A program made the position numbers and the translations under genes. Under the pieces are notes generated by a model. It was not told the DNA's origin, did no database searches, and worked only from the letters and a program-made list of their open reading frames with translations. Shown piece after piece: positions 10,406-23,024 of a stretch of DNA of 64,000 nt. The first letter of the stretch is position 1. Each line of letters begins with the position of its first letter. This DNA is from Trifolium pratense (lineage: Eukaryota > Streptophyta > Magnoliopsida > Fabales > Fabaceae), in assembly GCF_020283565.1 (NCBI RefSeq), contig NC_060064.1, forward strand, positions 3,122,001 through 3,186,000. The letters run 5' to 3'.

Positions 10406-13400
10406 TCAATAGATAAAATTGTAAAATTCAATTGCTAAGTAAATTTCACAGAAAACATTTAGCATGAATCACACCGTTTGTTTTTACGGCCTGCAGTAAT
10501 ATAACCTTAAAAACAAAGGTCAATGGCCATATTGATTTTCCGTTAAAAATTCTAAATTATGACAAATCTTCATATTTAATATTGTTTCCAAATATAACTA
10601 TCAATGTTTTATTTTAAAAAAAAAAATATATATATATATTCCTTATGGATTGTTTTTTTTTTTATATAATTGATTTTGTTTCCATATACCAATTGTCATA
10701 CTTATAACAAAAGAGATAGAAACTAATTAACTTACCTACTATTAAGGCAATTTAACAAAAGAGGAACACAAGTGTGCAATATTTTTTTCGGATACCAACT
10801 TATTCACTAATATTTTGGTACTTTAAACCAACTTTTCTAAACTTAAGGCCCATCCAAACAAAGTTAGATCTTCATTAATATACGCAAATTAAAAAAATAA
10901 TTTTTTTGAGTATGTTGAAAAATCAGTCAAATTTGTGATTGAACAAAAGAAAAATTGTTGGATATATTTTGAATTTTGCAATATTTTACTATATTTATTT
11001 TATCTCCTTTTGTTGCTATTAATTTTAGCATCGATTTTTCTATGGCATCACCTGCATTTTTAGGCTGATTTATGATTTATTATGATTACTTATCATGAGT
11101 ATAATTTTTTTTTATATGGTGTTGTTCAATTTTATACTAAGGATTATACATGCACAAATAATTTTTTTTAGCCTATTTTCTTTGTGTAAAGAATTGTACA
11201 TGATCTGAAATTTTCTCAAATGATTAAGTGAGATATGTTAATGGATATTAGTATTATAATTTTGATTTGACATTCATATCTATTTTTGGTTACTGTCTTA
11301 ATTACTTTGAAATTAACCTTCCTTTCTTTATATGCAATGATCATGTCTTTGTAACTTATATTTTTATATGACATTATTTTTCAATATGAATAGTACACCT
11401 ATTTTCCCCTTGATTAATATTATATGATCATATCTCAATTATTTTAATTGTATTCAAGGTATGCAATCGTTTATCGAAATCTTTTAATTATTTGGCAATA
11501 ATATCTCTTAACTAGTTGCCAATCAATTTTTTTTATAACCTCATATTTTAAACGCAGAATATTATAGAGAAAGTAATTAATGTTGTGGTTACAGAAAATA
11601 TAAAATAGGTCAATTATGTACATTTGGGTATAGTATATATTGTTATATGAAGGTGCAAAATTATACTTATATGACACCTATTTTGAAACAAATGAAGAGA
11701 TGTTGAATATCTCTATGACACATATTTTGAAGGAAATAAGTCTAATGAGAAAGATATAAACCAGAAGTTTATATACTACATTTATAAATATATTAGTGCA
11801 ATCGAAGCACAAATTATTGTAAACCAGAAGTTTATAAATCATATTAAATTTATTGTTGGCAATACCGGTTGGGTCATCCCGGATTTATTATGATGCGAAA
11901 AAAAAAACTATAAATATATATTGAAGGGCCCGAAGTTCCTTCATTCTAATAATTTTTATCGGTTACTAATTCCCAAAAGAAATTGATAATTTGAGATTTT
12001 TGACCATTTAGATATTTTGTGACTTGAATTGATGCATCAACTAAATTGGTCACATGCATGTTTACTCACAACCAGAAGTTTGTGAGTTTGTTTTCTCAAA
12101 TAGTTTTGCTAAGATCTCATTTTCTGAATTCTTAGAAAATATTTGATAAGTATCGTATGTCAATTGAAATCGATATCGAATAGAATATGATCATACAAAA
12201 ATGGACTAGAAGATCCATTCTTTAGACGTCTAAAGTAAGCACATGACTGATACTTATGAGATCATAACTTCTAATTTGTATTTTGGGAACATTCAAACAT
12301 GTATATTGAGATACTAATTCGTATCAAGCCAACAAGTTATTATAAGTTCTCTCCTAATTTACAATTTGAACTTTGTTTATAAACATGATTCCCATATAAG
12401 CATTTTTGGATGTGTTGTGTATGTGCAATTGCTCCAATAGAATGCATTTAAACGGTTCTTAAAGAATATTGGGAAAATGTATTTGATATGAATCTCCATC
12501 TATTATAAATCATCTTGAGCCAAAAATTGGAGAATTATTTACAGCCCTGTAGGCTGATTTTCAAGTGATGAATTAATTTTCCCAATATTAGGGGGGAGAA
12601 TAAGCAGCTGAAAAATATGAACCAGAAGTTCAAATGAATCACTTGAAATAAATTAATGTTATTATCTCACATTGATCCTCATAGTTTAAATCAAATGTTC
12701 AAAAGATAAATCATTTGCAAAATTTATGAAATCAACTATTAGCTGCTAATGCTCCAAATCAAAATGGATGTCCCTGATGGACAGTCTTATATTGCAAATG
12801 AATTTTAACCACCCTGAAGCGTGGTAGATCAGTCGGTTCCAATGGAAAAAAAAAATCCTCAAATAAGAAAAGGAGCTAAAAAGAAAGATGACCCAAGTGA
12901 GGATATGAAACTGTCAAAAGAGTATTTGACATAATTGAGTTATAAGTTCCAGAAGAACTTCTCAGGTACCTAAAATTTATGATAATAAAGAGATCTCGAC
13001 GAATTATGTCATGAATGAAAATTATGTCATGAATGGAATATGATGGAACCGAAAGGAAGTCAACGTTGATGATATTTTTATATATAATATAGCGCTATTT
13101 GTGAAAAGAGTTAATGAGGATCATGAACTAAATTCTATTGAGAATTATAGACAATGATTGTCTAAATGAAAACGCAATTGCTACGTAATTAAAGTCACTT
13201 TGCAAAGTGAAGATTTTTGGACCAGCAGTCCATACACCTGAAGATGTAAAACATGATAGATACAAATTAATTTTCGTGTGAATAGAAAATGTTGACATAC
13301 AAACATTAAAAGCTTGATTTTTTTATTCAAGCATATTGGTAAAAGTTTGCCATTGAACGTGAAGAGAAATATTCACCTGAAGTGAAATCAAAATTCTTCT

Positions 13401-14343
13401 CTTACTTGATTAAGTTTCTTAACACATGGAAAATTCAATTTATTTGAAAAATGTGTCACGATATATTTGTATGGCTCACTTGTTAGTGTGAATTATATAA
13501 AACTCCTTGAAGGATTTAATTTCCACGAGATATACATTTCAAACTATCGAAGAGATGACTTAATGAAATGAATAAGTCACTTTGAAAATGAATTTGTTAT
13601 ATGATGACATAAACTCCTGAAGAGTTCTTGAAATCTATTGATTAAAGAAAAATTTGAAATGAAATATATTTGATATTAACAAATATAATTTATTGTCACT
13701 TGATGTAAACAAAGATCATTTCATGTCTCAAGAAAATGATCACTTACTTGAATTGGTCTTGAAGGACCATATTTTAGTTCAATTGAGAATACTATTGCAT
13801 TTTGTTAATTATGTATGTGATAGTATCAATAAACTCAAAGATATTGGAACAAAGTCAAGTATATAATTTGTATCTTAGAGATACAACAATATCATCCGAT
13901 TATGTGGAAGTTTTAACACTACATTCAGAAAGTTCAGAGTGTGGTTTTGTTGAAGTTTGTGATTCTACACATACAAGAAATTTGAAGAAGATAATACTGC
14001 ATCAACAGCTAATTCAGAGAAGATTATATTAAAGAAGAAGAATCAAATCTTTCTACAAAGTCATCATCAAGTAAAGCTTCTGATCAACTATATTGAAGAT
14101 TAATTGCTCTTATTCGTCTCAGATATAATTGTCTTCATGAGGGGGAGATATAATTGTGTTCTGCACTCTTTTTCCCTTAACCATGGTTTTGTCCCATTGG
14201 GTTTTTCTGGTAAGGTTTTTAATGAGGCAGTTCAAATACAAAGGATGTTGTACTCTTTTTCCTTCACTAGAATTTTTTCCCACCGGGTTTTTTCTAGTAA
14301 AGGTTTTAATGAGGCATATCCTCGATGGACATCCAAGGGGGAG

Positions 14344-14538
14344 TGTTATGAATAATTTGGTGGATGTCCATTAAGCATTGGCCCATTCCAGTGACCCATT
14401 ATATTGTCCTATAAATAGGACTTGTATTGTCATGTAAAACATACCTTGATGAGAATAATACAATATCTATTATTTCTCTCTTCTCTTCTTCTCTCCTCTA
14501 TACTTATATATTATTACTATTACTTATATTTCATAACA
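14344..14538 (+). repeat. 3' LTR of the copia-derived element
   Basis: 195 bp. It is identical to the 5' LTR except for one deleted base (AAAACAT here, AAACACAT in the 5' LTR). It is preceded by the polypurine tract and followed by the CTCAA target duplication. Confidence 0.92.
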
Positions 14539-14543
14539 CTCAA

Positions 14544-15283
14544 CTATTTATTACTCTCTATTCTTTCAATTTTTCAATTTATTTTATCTATATCATTAAT
14601 GAATGACAATTTTGTAAACTAAATCATAATTTCTCTTTTTCATACACCATTAATTACATTTCTTAATTTTTATAATTTGGTAGGAATTTTTTTTTCTACC
14701 CCAACAATCTTTCATCTACCCCAACACAAATTTTTGAATGACGAAAATGCCCTCGTATATAAAGTAAAACCGTAAAAAAAAATTATTTTCTACTCACATC
14801 TCAAAAAAGTGTTCCGGTGTTGTGAAAGAGGAAATCGAGAGAGTAAGTGGCGATAACAAACCGGAACTCTTTTTTCAAGTGTTAGTAGCTCAGCCCGTTA
14901 AAGCTCGATTAAAATATAAGCTAACCCGAATGGACCACGGGCGGCCCGCATAATACGAATAAAATTCAATAGAGTCAAATACCTTTTTGAATTTTTTTTT
15001 TTAAGATAATATTGCCATTTTGAACATAAAAATGTCATGGCATTAACATGTCAAAATTTTGGATTTATATCCACAGTAATCTATAAAGCATGGACACTTC
15101 TAAGATTAGTCGTGTCCCGTGGCATTAATTATGTTATTTTCTCAAATTATTATCGATATCGACATGTCAGTATGATTATTGTGTTTGGTGTCCGTGTAGT
15201 GCTTCATAATAGTATCTAGTAAGTAAGATAGCGATCCGGATATATTAGATCCGACTCGAGTAAAAAATATCTAAATAATTATT
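14544..15283. other. intergenic between copia element and terminal-inverted-repeat element
   Basis: No gene is supported. The stretch is AT-rich. A segment near 14690-14760 has the repeated phrase CTACCCCAACA, probably a fragment of a dispersed repeat. Confidence 0.4.
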
Positions 15284-16062
15284 AGGGGTGTACGTGCGCC
15301 GGATTGGGTTGGGTTTGGCCAAAACCAAAACCCAAACCACATATGGTACTCCGGGTTGAGTTTAGTAAAATAACCACCCGTTATAACATTGGGCCGGGTT
15401 GGGCAAATCCACTAATTTCCGGGTTGGATTGGGTTGGGTCGTGGGTTACCCAAATTATTTTTCTATTTTTTTATATTAAATATCTAAATGTTGAATCATC
15501 ATATTTTTTCATAAAAAATAACTCAATCAATGTATTTTGTTGAAAAATAGGCTAACTTTCTTTCACTATAAAAAATAATCACCCATTTTTTTTGTAAATC
15601 TACTAATTTACGGGTTGGATAGCGTGTTATCTAAATGATGTTTTTGCTTTTTTTAATATCAAATGACTAAACCATGAATCACTATATTTGTTTATGAAAA
15701 TTATTCAATTTTTTAAAATTTTAAAAAAATAATGCGAAAAATTATCATATTTGTTCATAAAAATTATTCAATCTTTTTTATTTTCGTAAAAATAGTTCAA
15801 CTCATTTTCAATATAAAAATATTTAATAATCAAATGAAAAAATCTTTAGTATTTTCATAAAAAAATTTCAAGAAACATAGCACTAGTGGGTTAATGGGTT
15901 TTTTGGGTTGGGTCTGGTTTTACCCGAAACCCGATTTTTTTAATGGGTTTTTCATTTTTGAAATCCATATCCACCCACTTACCCAACCCAACCCATTTTT
16001 TGAGTTGGATTGGGTGGGTTTGATCGGGTCGACCGAATTTGCCCAACCCATGTACACCCCCT
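15284..16062. mobile_element. TIR element (MULE-like size of duplication) just upstream of RH3
   Basis: The element is 779 bp. The ends AGGGGTGTACGTG and (inverted) AGGGGGTGTACATG form imperfect terminal inverted repeats, followed inwards by GGGTTGGGTT-rich sequence on both sides. The flanks 15274-15283 and 16063-16072 both read AATAATTATT, a 9-10 bp direct duplication. TSD length suggests a Mutator-like origin, but the flank is simple sequence, so class is uncertain. No coding capacity. Its right edge is about 170 bp from the RH3 ATG. Confidence 0.65.
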
Positions 16063-16233
16063 AATAATTATTATTATTGTGGGTTTAATTACAGAGCGAG
16101 CTGGAGGTTTAAAAGGCCATACATTCATTCATTCTCCAACAATCTCCTTCTCTTTTCCTTATCTTTATCTCTTTTTCTTCATTTCTTCATTCTTCTTTTC
16201 TTCTTTCTCAAAGAAGAAGAAGAATCAACAAAA

Positions 16234-19200
16234 ATGGCTTCCATCACTGTAATCGGCGCTTCCTCTGCATACAAACATCCCTCTCTCGAACCACACAAGA
16301 AAAAACTATCATCCATTTCCACTTCCTCAGTTAAATTCCACTCTCTCGACTCCAACAAATCCCGCCACGTCACCAACACTCTCCTCAGACATAACAACCG
16401 TCTCGCCAATTTCAACTCCTCCTCCTCCTCCGATAGGTTTATTCCTTCTGCTGTTGCTACTCCAAATTCTTCCTCTTCTTCACTTCTCAGTGATGAAGCA
16501 TTTCAAGGATTAGGAGGACCTAGAAGCTTCGACGGTGATGATGAAGAAGATGATGATTTCCCTTCACGAACTGCTTCTATTAGCTCCGATGAACTTGACA
16601 TTTCTAAACTCGATTTGCCTTCGCAACTTGTGGATTCACTTCGTAAACGTGGGATTACTGAGCTTTTTCCTATTCAGGTGTGTTAACTGTTAACAAAACC
16701 TAGCGGGTTAATTAATTTGCTTAATATTGTTTATTATAGCATTGTGTTAACTGGTAAATAATTATTGCATTTTTTGTGTGTATGTGTAATTAGAGAGCTG
16801 TGTTAGTTCCTGCACTACAAGGTAGAGATATCATTGCTCGTGCAAAGACTGGAACAGGGAAAACATTGGCTTTTGGAATTCCTATTATTAATGGTCTCGA
16901 TGATGGTGAAGATTCGGGTCCTTACAGCAGTAGCAGGTAATCTTCATTCACTCGTTCATGATTTCACATGTAATAACGGTGCAACACTATCATATTAAGG
17001 CCTAGTTTGGATTGACTTATTTTTAGCTTATGCAAATAAATAAGCTTTTATGTGTTATTCATAAGCTTGTAAAGGTAGTTTGTGAAAAAACAGCTTATGA
17101 AGATACAATTTTCGTTAGTCAGAATTTATGAATTAACATAAAAACTTGTTTATTTGCATAAGCTATTTTTCATAAAGTTAAAAAATAAGTCAATCCAAAC
17201 AGGTCCAGAGCGTATGTGTATAAGCTAGTATTTCCTTAACAAAAGATAAAATGAAGTCAATTTGTTTTCATATAAACTAGAAGTTGTTTTCGTAAGCTAA
17301 CCAGCAATGCTTATGAAAACAAGCTTAAAACAACTTATGAATATGTCATAAGTTATTTTCATAAGCTCTTCCAAATGTTTATGTCAATAGATAAACTTAA
17401 ATAAGTCAATCCAAATAAGCCTTAATTAGTTTTAATTTAATGTCATGTGTAATTGTGATGCTATTCTATTCATTTTTATTGTTTGTATGTTTTATATGCA
17501 TGTGTTTGTTTCTTTGTTGTTAGGCGTCTTCCTAGAGCCTTGGTCCTTGCACCTACCAGGGAGTTAGCAAAGCAAGTGGAGAAGGAGATAAAAGAATCTG
17601 CGCCTTATCTCAAAACAGTTTGTGTTTATGGAGGTGTTTCTTATGTTACTCAACAGAGTGCACTTTCACGTGGTGTTGATGTGGTTGTTGGAACTCCCGG
17701 CAGGCTGATTGACCTCATCAATGGGAACACACTTAGGTTGAATGAAGTTGAGTATTTGGTACTCGACGAAGCTGATCAGATGCTTGCTGTTGGGTTTGAG
17801 GAGGACGTGGAAGTCATTTTGGAAAAGCTTCCACCTAAGAGACAAAGCATGCTTTTTTCTGCAACCATGCCTACTTGGGTCAAAAAATTGGCCAGGAAAT
17901 ATTTGAACAATCCATTGACTATTGATTTGGTATGCTGTTCTTACTTCAGGCTTCGATTCTCCAAAGATACATAGAATATAGCGAATTCGTAACTGTTTGT
18001 TTGTAGAGGCTTCGTCCTTTGCTTCGTTTCCCATCATTTTTTCCCTATCTAACATAGCCTTAATTATTGTAGATTTAACGACTGTATCATCAAATGATTT
18101 GTGCCATAATTGTGCATAATATTTATGGCATTTTAGAATAAAAGTTGAATCATAATTATGATGCATTTTTTATCCAAAACCAATAGATTATAATAGTGAT
18201 GCTTTCCCTTTTTCTTTTAAAAAGGTTGGCGATGAAGAAGAAAAGCTTGCTGAAGGGATAAAACTTTATGCTTTGTCAGCCACTGCCACTTCAAAGCGAA
18301 CAATTCTTTCTGATCTTATTACCGTAAGTTGACAGTTGAATTTTTTCTTTCATAGTTTGATGTTCTGTAACCTCCGATCTGTATTCTGTGGGTTGTGTTT
18401 AGTCATAACAATGAGTAATACTATAGCATTACTAGTTCTTGTAACCAAACGTTTTGATATCTTGTAACAATTCAAACTTATATCAATTAAGATTCAATGT
18501 TATTGTTGAGTATATTTATTTACTTAGCTGATGTAACTTATTTATGTTGACTCTAATTAAATTTTTCATTTTCATCGTGTGTTTATTTTAAAATTTTAAA
18601 TGCATTCTTTAGAAATCTTTCTAGTTCTCTTAACTTTTGTATTTTACACAAACATGTAGACATAGCCATTTCTTCCTACACAAAAATTTATGGCTGTGTG
18701 TTCTTCTGCAACTCATGTAGCTGTTGGAAATCATGAATATATTAAATCAATTATTTTTATATTTCTGATCTTCTGATGTGTCTTAAGCTAATATTTTCTG
18801 TCATGTTATCATTCAACCATTTACTTTAAGGTACTGAGCTCACTAATTTTATTAAATGTTACTATGTCTTTTAGGTTTATGCAAAGGGTGGGAAGACTAT
18901 AGTTTTTACACAGACAAAAAGAGATGCTGATGAAGTATCGTTGGCATTAACAAATAGTATCACATCTGAGGCACTGCATGGCGATATATCTCAGCACCAG
19001 AGAGAGAGAACATTGAATGGTTTCAGACAAGGAAAATTTACAGTGCTTGTTGCCACTGATGTTGCATCTCGTGGACTTGATATTCCCAATGTTGATTTGG
19101 TACGTTCATACTTCATAGGTTGTTTTGCAGTCCCCATTCTACCAATCCATTCCTGGTGTTGGTTTTTAATAGAGTGAACCTCATGAGTTATTTTAGTTTG

Positions 19201-21688
19201 GAGAGTGGGGTTTTTAATTGGGGATTCATGATCTAACAACCAATTTTTTGGAATAGCGTTTAATAGTTTGAACTTTTTGCGGTATATTACCCTCGATTGG
19301 GTTAGGACTTTATTGTCTACTTTGAGGTATGATTTGTCGGCTCGTGAGTTTGGGTTGCTTGTCCTAGTATAATGAAGGTTGCCTGTTTTATTGAGCGGAC
19401 GTTTTCTACTAAATTCAACCTTTTCTTTAATCTGTTTTCAGTGTACACTGTCTCATTTGACATGAGGGTTAGAATTTTATATTTGAATAAATTGTGAACT
19501 GTGCACATAAGTATATGTATATGTGAATTTTAAGGTCATTGTTCAATTGTTTCATCCCAATCTCTATGATACTGTTATGTAAGATCTATATTTAACTCAT
19601 AAGATTCTTATTTTTGCCTCAGTCATGTATTGAAATGAAAGTGCAATCTATTATTGACATATTGAATATTTATGAACTTATTGGTCTTGTATGTTTCCTT
19701 CAGATTATCCATTATGAGCTTCCAAATGATCCCGAGACTTTTGTACATCGTTCTGGTCGTACTGGCCGTGCAGGAAAGCTAGGTACAGCCATTCTGATGT
19801 ACACGGGTAGCCAGAGGAGAACAGTTAGATCCCTTGAGCGTGATGTAGGATGCAAATTTGAATTTGTTAACGCACCGTCTATGGAAGATGTTTTGGAGGC
19901 ATCCGCTGAGCAAGCTGTTGTCACACTTGATAGAGTTCATCCCGAGTCTATTGCATTTTTCACTCCAACTGCAGAGAAACTGATTGAAGAAAAAGGAACA
20001 ACTGCCCTTGCAGCTGCACTGGCACAACTGAGCGGATTCGCCCAACCTCCGTCTTCCCGGTCTCTTATCACCCATGAACAGGTATTGGAAACTTGTATTG
20101 GAAACTTGCATTTCTAAGAATTTCCCTATATGTTGCCTTTGTATAAGGGGCAGCCTGTTACAGATTTTTTTATGATAAAATCACTTCTTTTTAAAATAAT
20201 TACTTTTTAAATGTTTTCATTTGTTTGTTACAGCTTTTAAAAAATAGATTCTAAAACCTGATTAAAAAGGGAAGTTAATTTGAATAGCTTCTTACAAAAA
20301 TCTTTTGGGATATATGAGAAAGAAAATAAGTTTAAAACCTGATAAAAAGGCTCTGATAGTATTCCAACATTTATCCTGATGGTGCCCTGTCTTCCCCATT
20401 TGTTTATGGCTTGCAAAGCACCAAAGGCCATTCTCCGGAAATCTCCTCTTGTGCAACTCTTTCACTGGCAACATACACCTCCATTTTTTAGTTTCTCTTC
20501 GTCTCACCTATTATCTACTGCTTATTTTTCCTTTCATATGTGTGTCCGTTTTGTTTTTCTCTAGCTTTTCTTTCTTTTAGTTAACGGGTGTGTGGGTAGT
20601 CTATACCTAATTAAAACTGTCTTGTATTGCAGGGATGGGTTACATTGCAATTAACTCGAGATTCAGAAAATTCTCAAAGATATTTTTCAGTAAGATCAGT
20701 CACCGGGTTTCTTAATGATGTATATTCCAAAGCGGCCGATGAAGTTGGAAAAATACATTTAATTGCAGATGAAAGGGTTTGTATCCTAGTTAAATTTGTT
20801 TCCATGTTTATTTTTCTTGGAACTTCAGTGTTATTGAGAATCCACCTACATTCTTCAAATTATCTTACACTTTGACATTGCCAATACCCTAATATCAGGT
20901 TCAAGGAGCCGTTTTTGATCTTCCAGAGGACATTGGTAAAGAGTTACTTGAGAAGGATGTACCACCTGGAAACACCATTTCCAAAGTCACTAAGGTAAAT
21001 TACAACATCATTTTTAAAGTCACTAATATTTTATTTTGTAAATATGCGTGGATTGCATGTGCTGCCTGTTTTCTTCCCCAACCAAAATGTCATAATCTGG
21101 CATCATTTCACTGCATTATTGATTATATTAAAATTTGTTGCATATGCTACTTTGTATTGGCAGTTGCCTGCTTTGCAAGATGACGGGCCTGCAAGTGATT
21201 TCTATGGGAAGTTTTCCGATAGAGAACGAAGTAACCGCAGAGGTTCTAGAGATGGGAGAGGAGGTTTTAGATCCTCACGGGGATGGGATGGAGGCCGAGG
21301 CCAAGGCCGAGGCTCTGATGATGATTTTGGTGACTCTTCTAGGAGGGGTGGCAGAAGTTATAAAAGTGGCAACAGCTGGTCCAAACCAGAAAGAAGCAGC
21401 CGGGATGATTGGCTAATTGGAGGCAGACAATCAAGCAGGTCTCCGTCATCACCGAACAGGTTATAATATTAGAAGTTATAATAATACTTTTTATCGTTGT
21501 CCGTTAATTTTCTTCCCATCCAGGTTGCATAATGAGCCTTATCTGAGTGATATCAAGTCCATGTTTAACTGATATGGCATTTGAATGTGCATTGCAGAAG
21601 CTTTGATGGGGCCTGTTTTAATTGTGGGGAATCCGGGCATCGAGCATCGGATTGTCCAACCAAGCGAGGCGGCGGCGGCTTTTATTAA
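16234..21688 (+). CDS. RH3: DEAD-box ATP-dependent RNA helicase 3, chloroplastic
   Basis: A ten-exon gene encoding 773 residues: 16234-16677, 16794-16936, 17524-17929, 18225-18323, 18875-19099, 19704-20081, 20633-20776, 20899-20994, 21164-21459 and 21598-21688. All introns are GT-AG and the phases close. The start follows a pyrimidine-rich leader and opens a Ser-rich plastid transit peptide. Visible motifs: Q motif ending at residue 148, motif I AKTGTGKT 165-172, APTREL 205-210, DEAD 277-280, SAT 308-310, and [10 protein letters not shown] from 454. A GUCT RNA-binding domain follows from about residue 566, then an Arg/Gly/Ser-rich tail and a CCHC zinc knuckle (Cys750, Cys753, His758, Cys763). 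In Arabidopsis and maize RH3 helps splice plastid group II introns and assemble the 50S ribosomal subunit. Length and domain order match the family. Confidence 0.97.
16999..17422. mobile_element. MITE pair in RH3 intron 2
   Basis: The left end GGCCTAGTTTGGATTGACTTATTT recurs inverted twice: at about 17185-17206 (AAGTCAATCCAAACAGGTCC) and at about 17403-17422 (AAGTCAATCCAAATAAGCC). The interior is filled with AAGCTTAT/CATAAGCT palindromic words. This is the abundant legume 'TTTGGATTGACTTATTT' repeat; two units appear joined. No coding content. Confidence 0.65.
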
Positions 21689-23024
21689 TCCCCTCCCATG
21701 AATTTATTTTTGGGTATTCCTTTGTCCAATGATGTGAGCTGAGGTCACTGCTGTTGGCCTATTGGGGTCAGAAAAATTCAAAGATGCATCCCAAAATAAT
21801 TACAGAACTGATGTTTATTTGCATCTCCTTGTCGGCAGAATGTCCTTAGACGTCTCCTTTCCCGGTCCTCGTGTTTTTCAGTCTTGATATAGAAATTAGT
21901 AGTAGTATTCAGTTAAAAGGCTTGGTTTTGCATTCTTCTTTTTGGGAGAAGGAAAAAGGGGAGGGAAGGAGCGTGGTTGTATACTTGTATGGTCCTGTGT
22001 TCTACTTAACATTGTTATGTAATTTATTTTCCATCTTATAGTGGTTTAGAAACAGATAGACAGGAATACCTTTAAAGTTTAAATTAATGCAAAATTTAAA
22101 CTCTTATGTAATTTATTTTCCATTTTAAATTCTTATGTAATGTAATTTATTTCAATCTGAATCTTTGATTTGAAAAAGTGCAGCTGCATTACAGCAATTG
22201 CCCCCTTCCTCACTTCATTTAAAACGTCATAAAAGTTTATAAAATTACGTTACTCTTCAATATGATTGTGTCATCGATAGTGAACTGTTTGCAAAGCTTA
22301 ATCATAAAATGACAACTACATAAATTCATCTACTTGTGATTTTAAACATATAGTTATTCAAACTCTAAGGGCTCATTTATCCCGGCTTTTTTTAGAGCTT
22401 ATTCAAACAGCTTATGTAATTTTTATATATTATTATAAGTTTATCAAGGTAATTTATGATAAAATAGTTTATAAAATTATAATTTTTACTAGTATGAACT
22501 TATAAAATAGAATAAAACTTAATTTATACTGCATAAGCTATTTGCATAAGCTCTCAAAAAAACTGGGTCAAACAAACTCTAAAACTTGCAAGTATCAAAG
22601 GTCGGCCCGGCCACTAATAAATCCTTTAATATTTTACAAGTTTTTTTTTTTTTAAAGAAAATGATACACATAAAAACTATAAAATCCATTAATAAGATTA
22701 TTTAGTAAACAAATCTATTCTATTATTGAAATCAACCCAACTAATTATTTTTCAAAAAATCTAAAGAAAACCTATTGAGTGACGGCAGAGTACCAATTTC
22801 CTTACCTACCCGCGTTTTCGTTTTCGTTCATTTCGTTCATAAAGAAAGATTCATCTTTTTGTTAAATACCATTACCAACATTTTTTAAACAACAAAAATG
22901 CCAAATTGGGTAAAATAATGAGAAAAAGACCAAAGGCATATTTATATGTGGATTTCAACAAGTTCACGTTCATATATTTTGAAGTGAAAAAGAGCGCAAA
23001 ACCTATGATAATATTTGATATGAA
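21689..23024. other. RH3 3' region and spacer, with one MITE copy
   Basis: The first 400-500 bp are probably RH3 3' UTR. At about 22368-22582 lies another copy of the legume inverted-repeat family: AGGGCTCATTTATCCCGG, then CATAAGCT/AGCTTATG words, and an inverted counterpart near the right end. The remainder is AT-rich spacer and the PPR gene promoter. No other gene is seen. Confidence 0.5.

Larger units (their letters stand above)
9379..14538 (+). mobile_element. non-autonomous Ty1/copia-derived LTR retrotransposon, 5.16 kb, full length
   Basis: The LTRs are 9379-9574 (196 bp) and 14344-14538 (195 bp). Both begin TGTTATGA and end TCATAACA, and they differ by one single-base indel. A 5-bp target duplication CTCAA flanks the element (9374-9378 and 14539-14543). 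A polypurine tract AAGGGGGAG directly precedes the 3' LTR. The interior has no long reading frame. Around 12830-13300 broken copia reverse-transcriptase motifs can still be followed, and the 3' end retains a copia-type tail. It must be mobilised in trans. Near-identical LTRs mean a recent insertion of an already coding-dead element. Confidence 0.9.

Noticed and set aside
9263..14700. Idea that the copia element landed inside a complete MITE starting at 9263
   Set aside because: The matching inverted end to the right of 14543 could not be found, so the outer element is not supported.
17666..18166. 166-codon minus-strand frame
   Set aside because: It is the antisense shadow of RH3 exon 3 and its intron.
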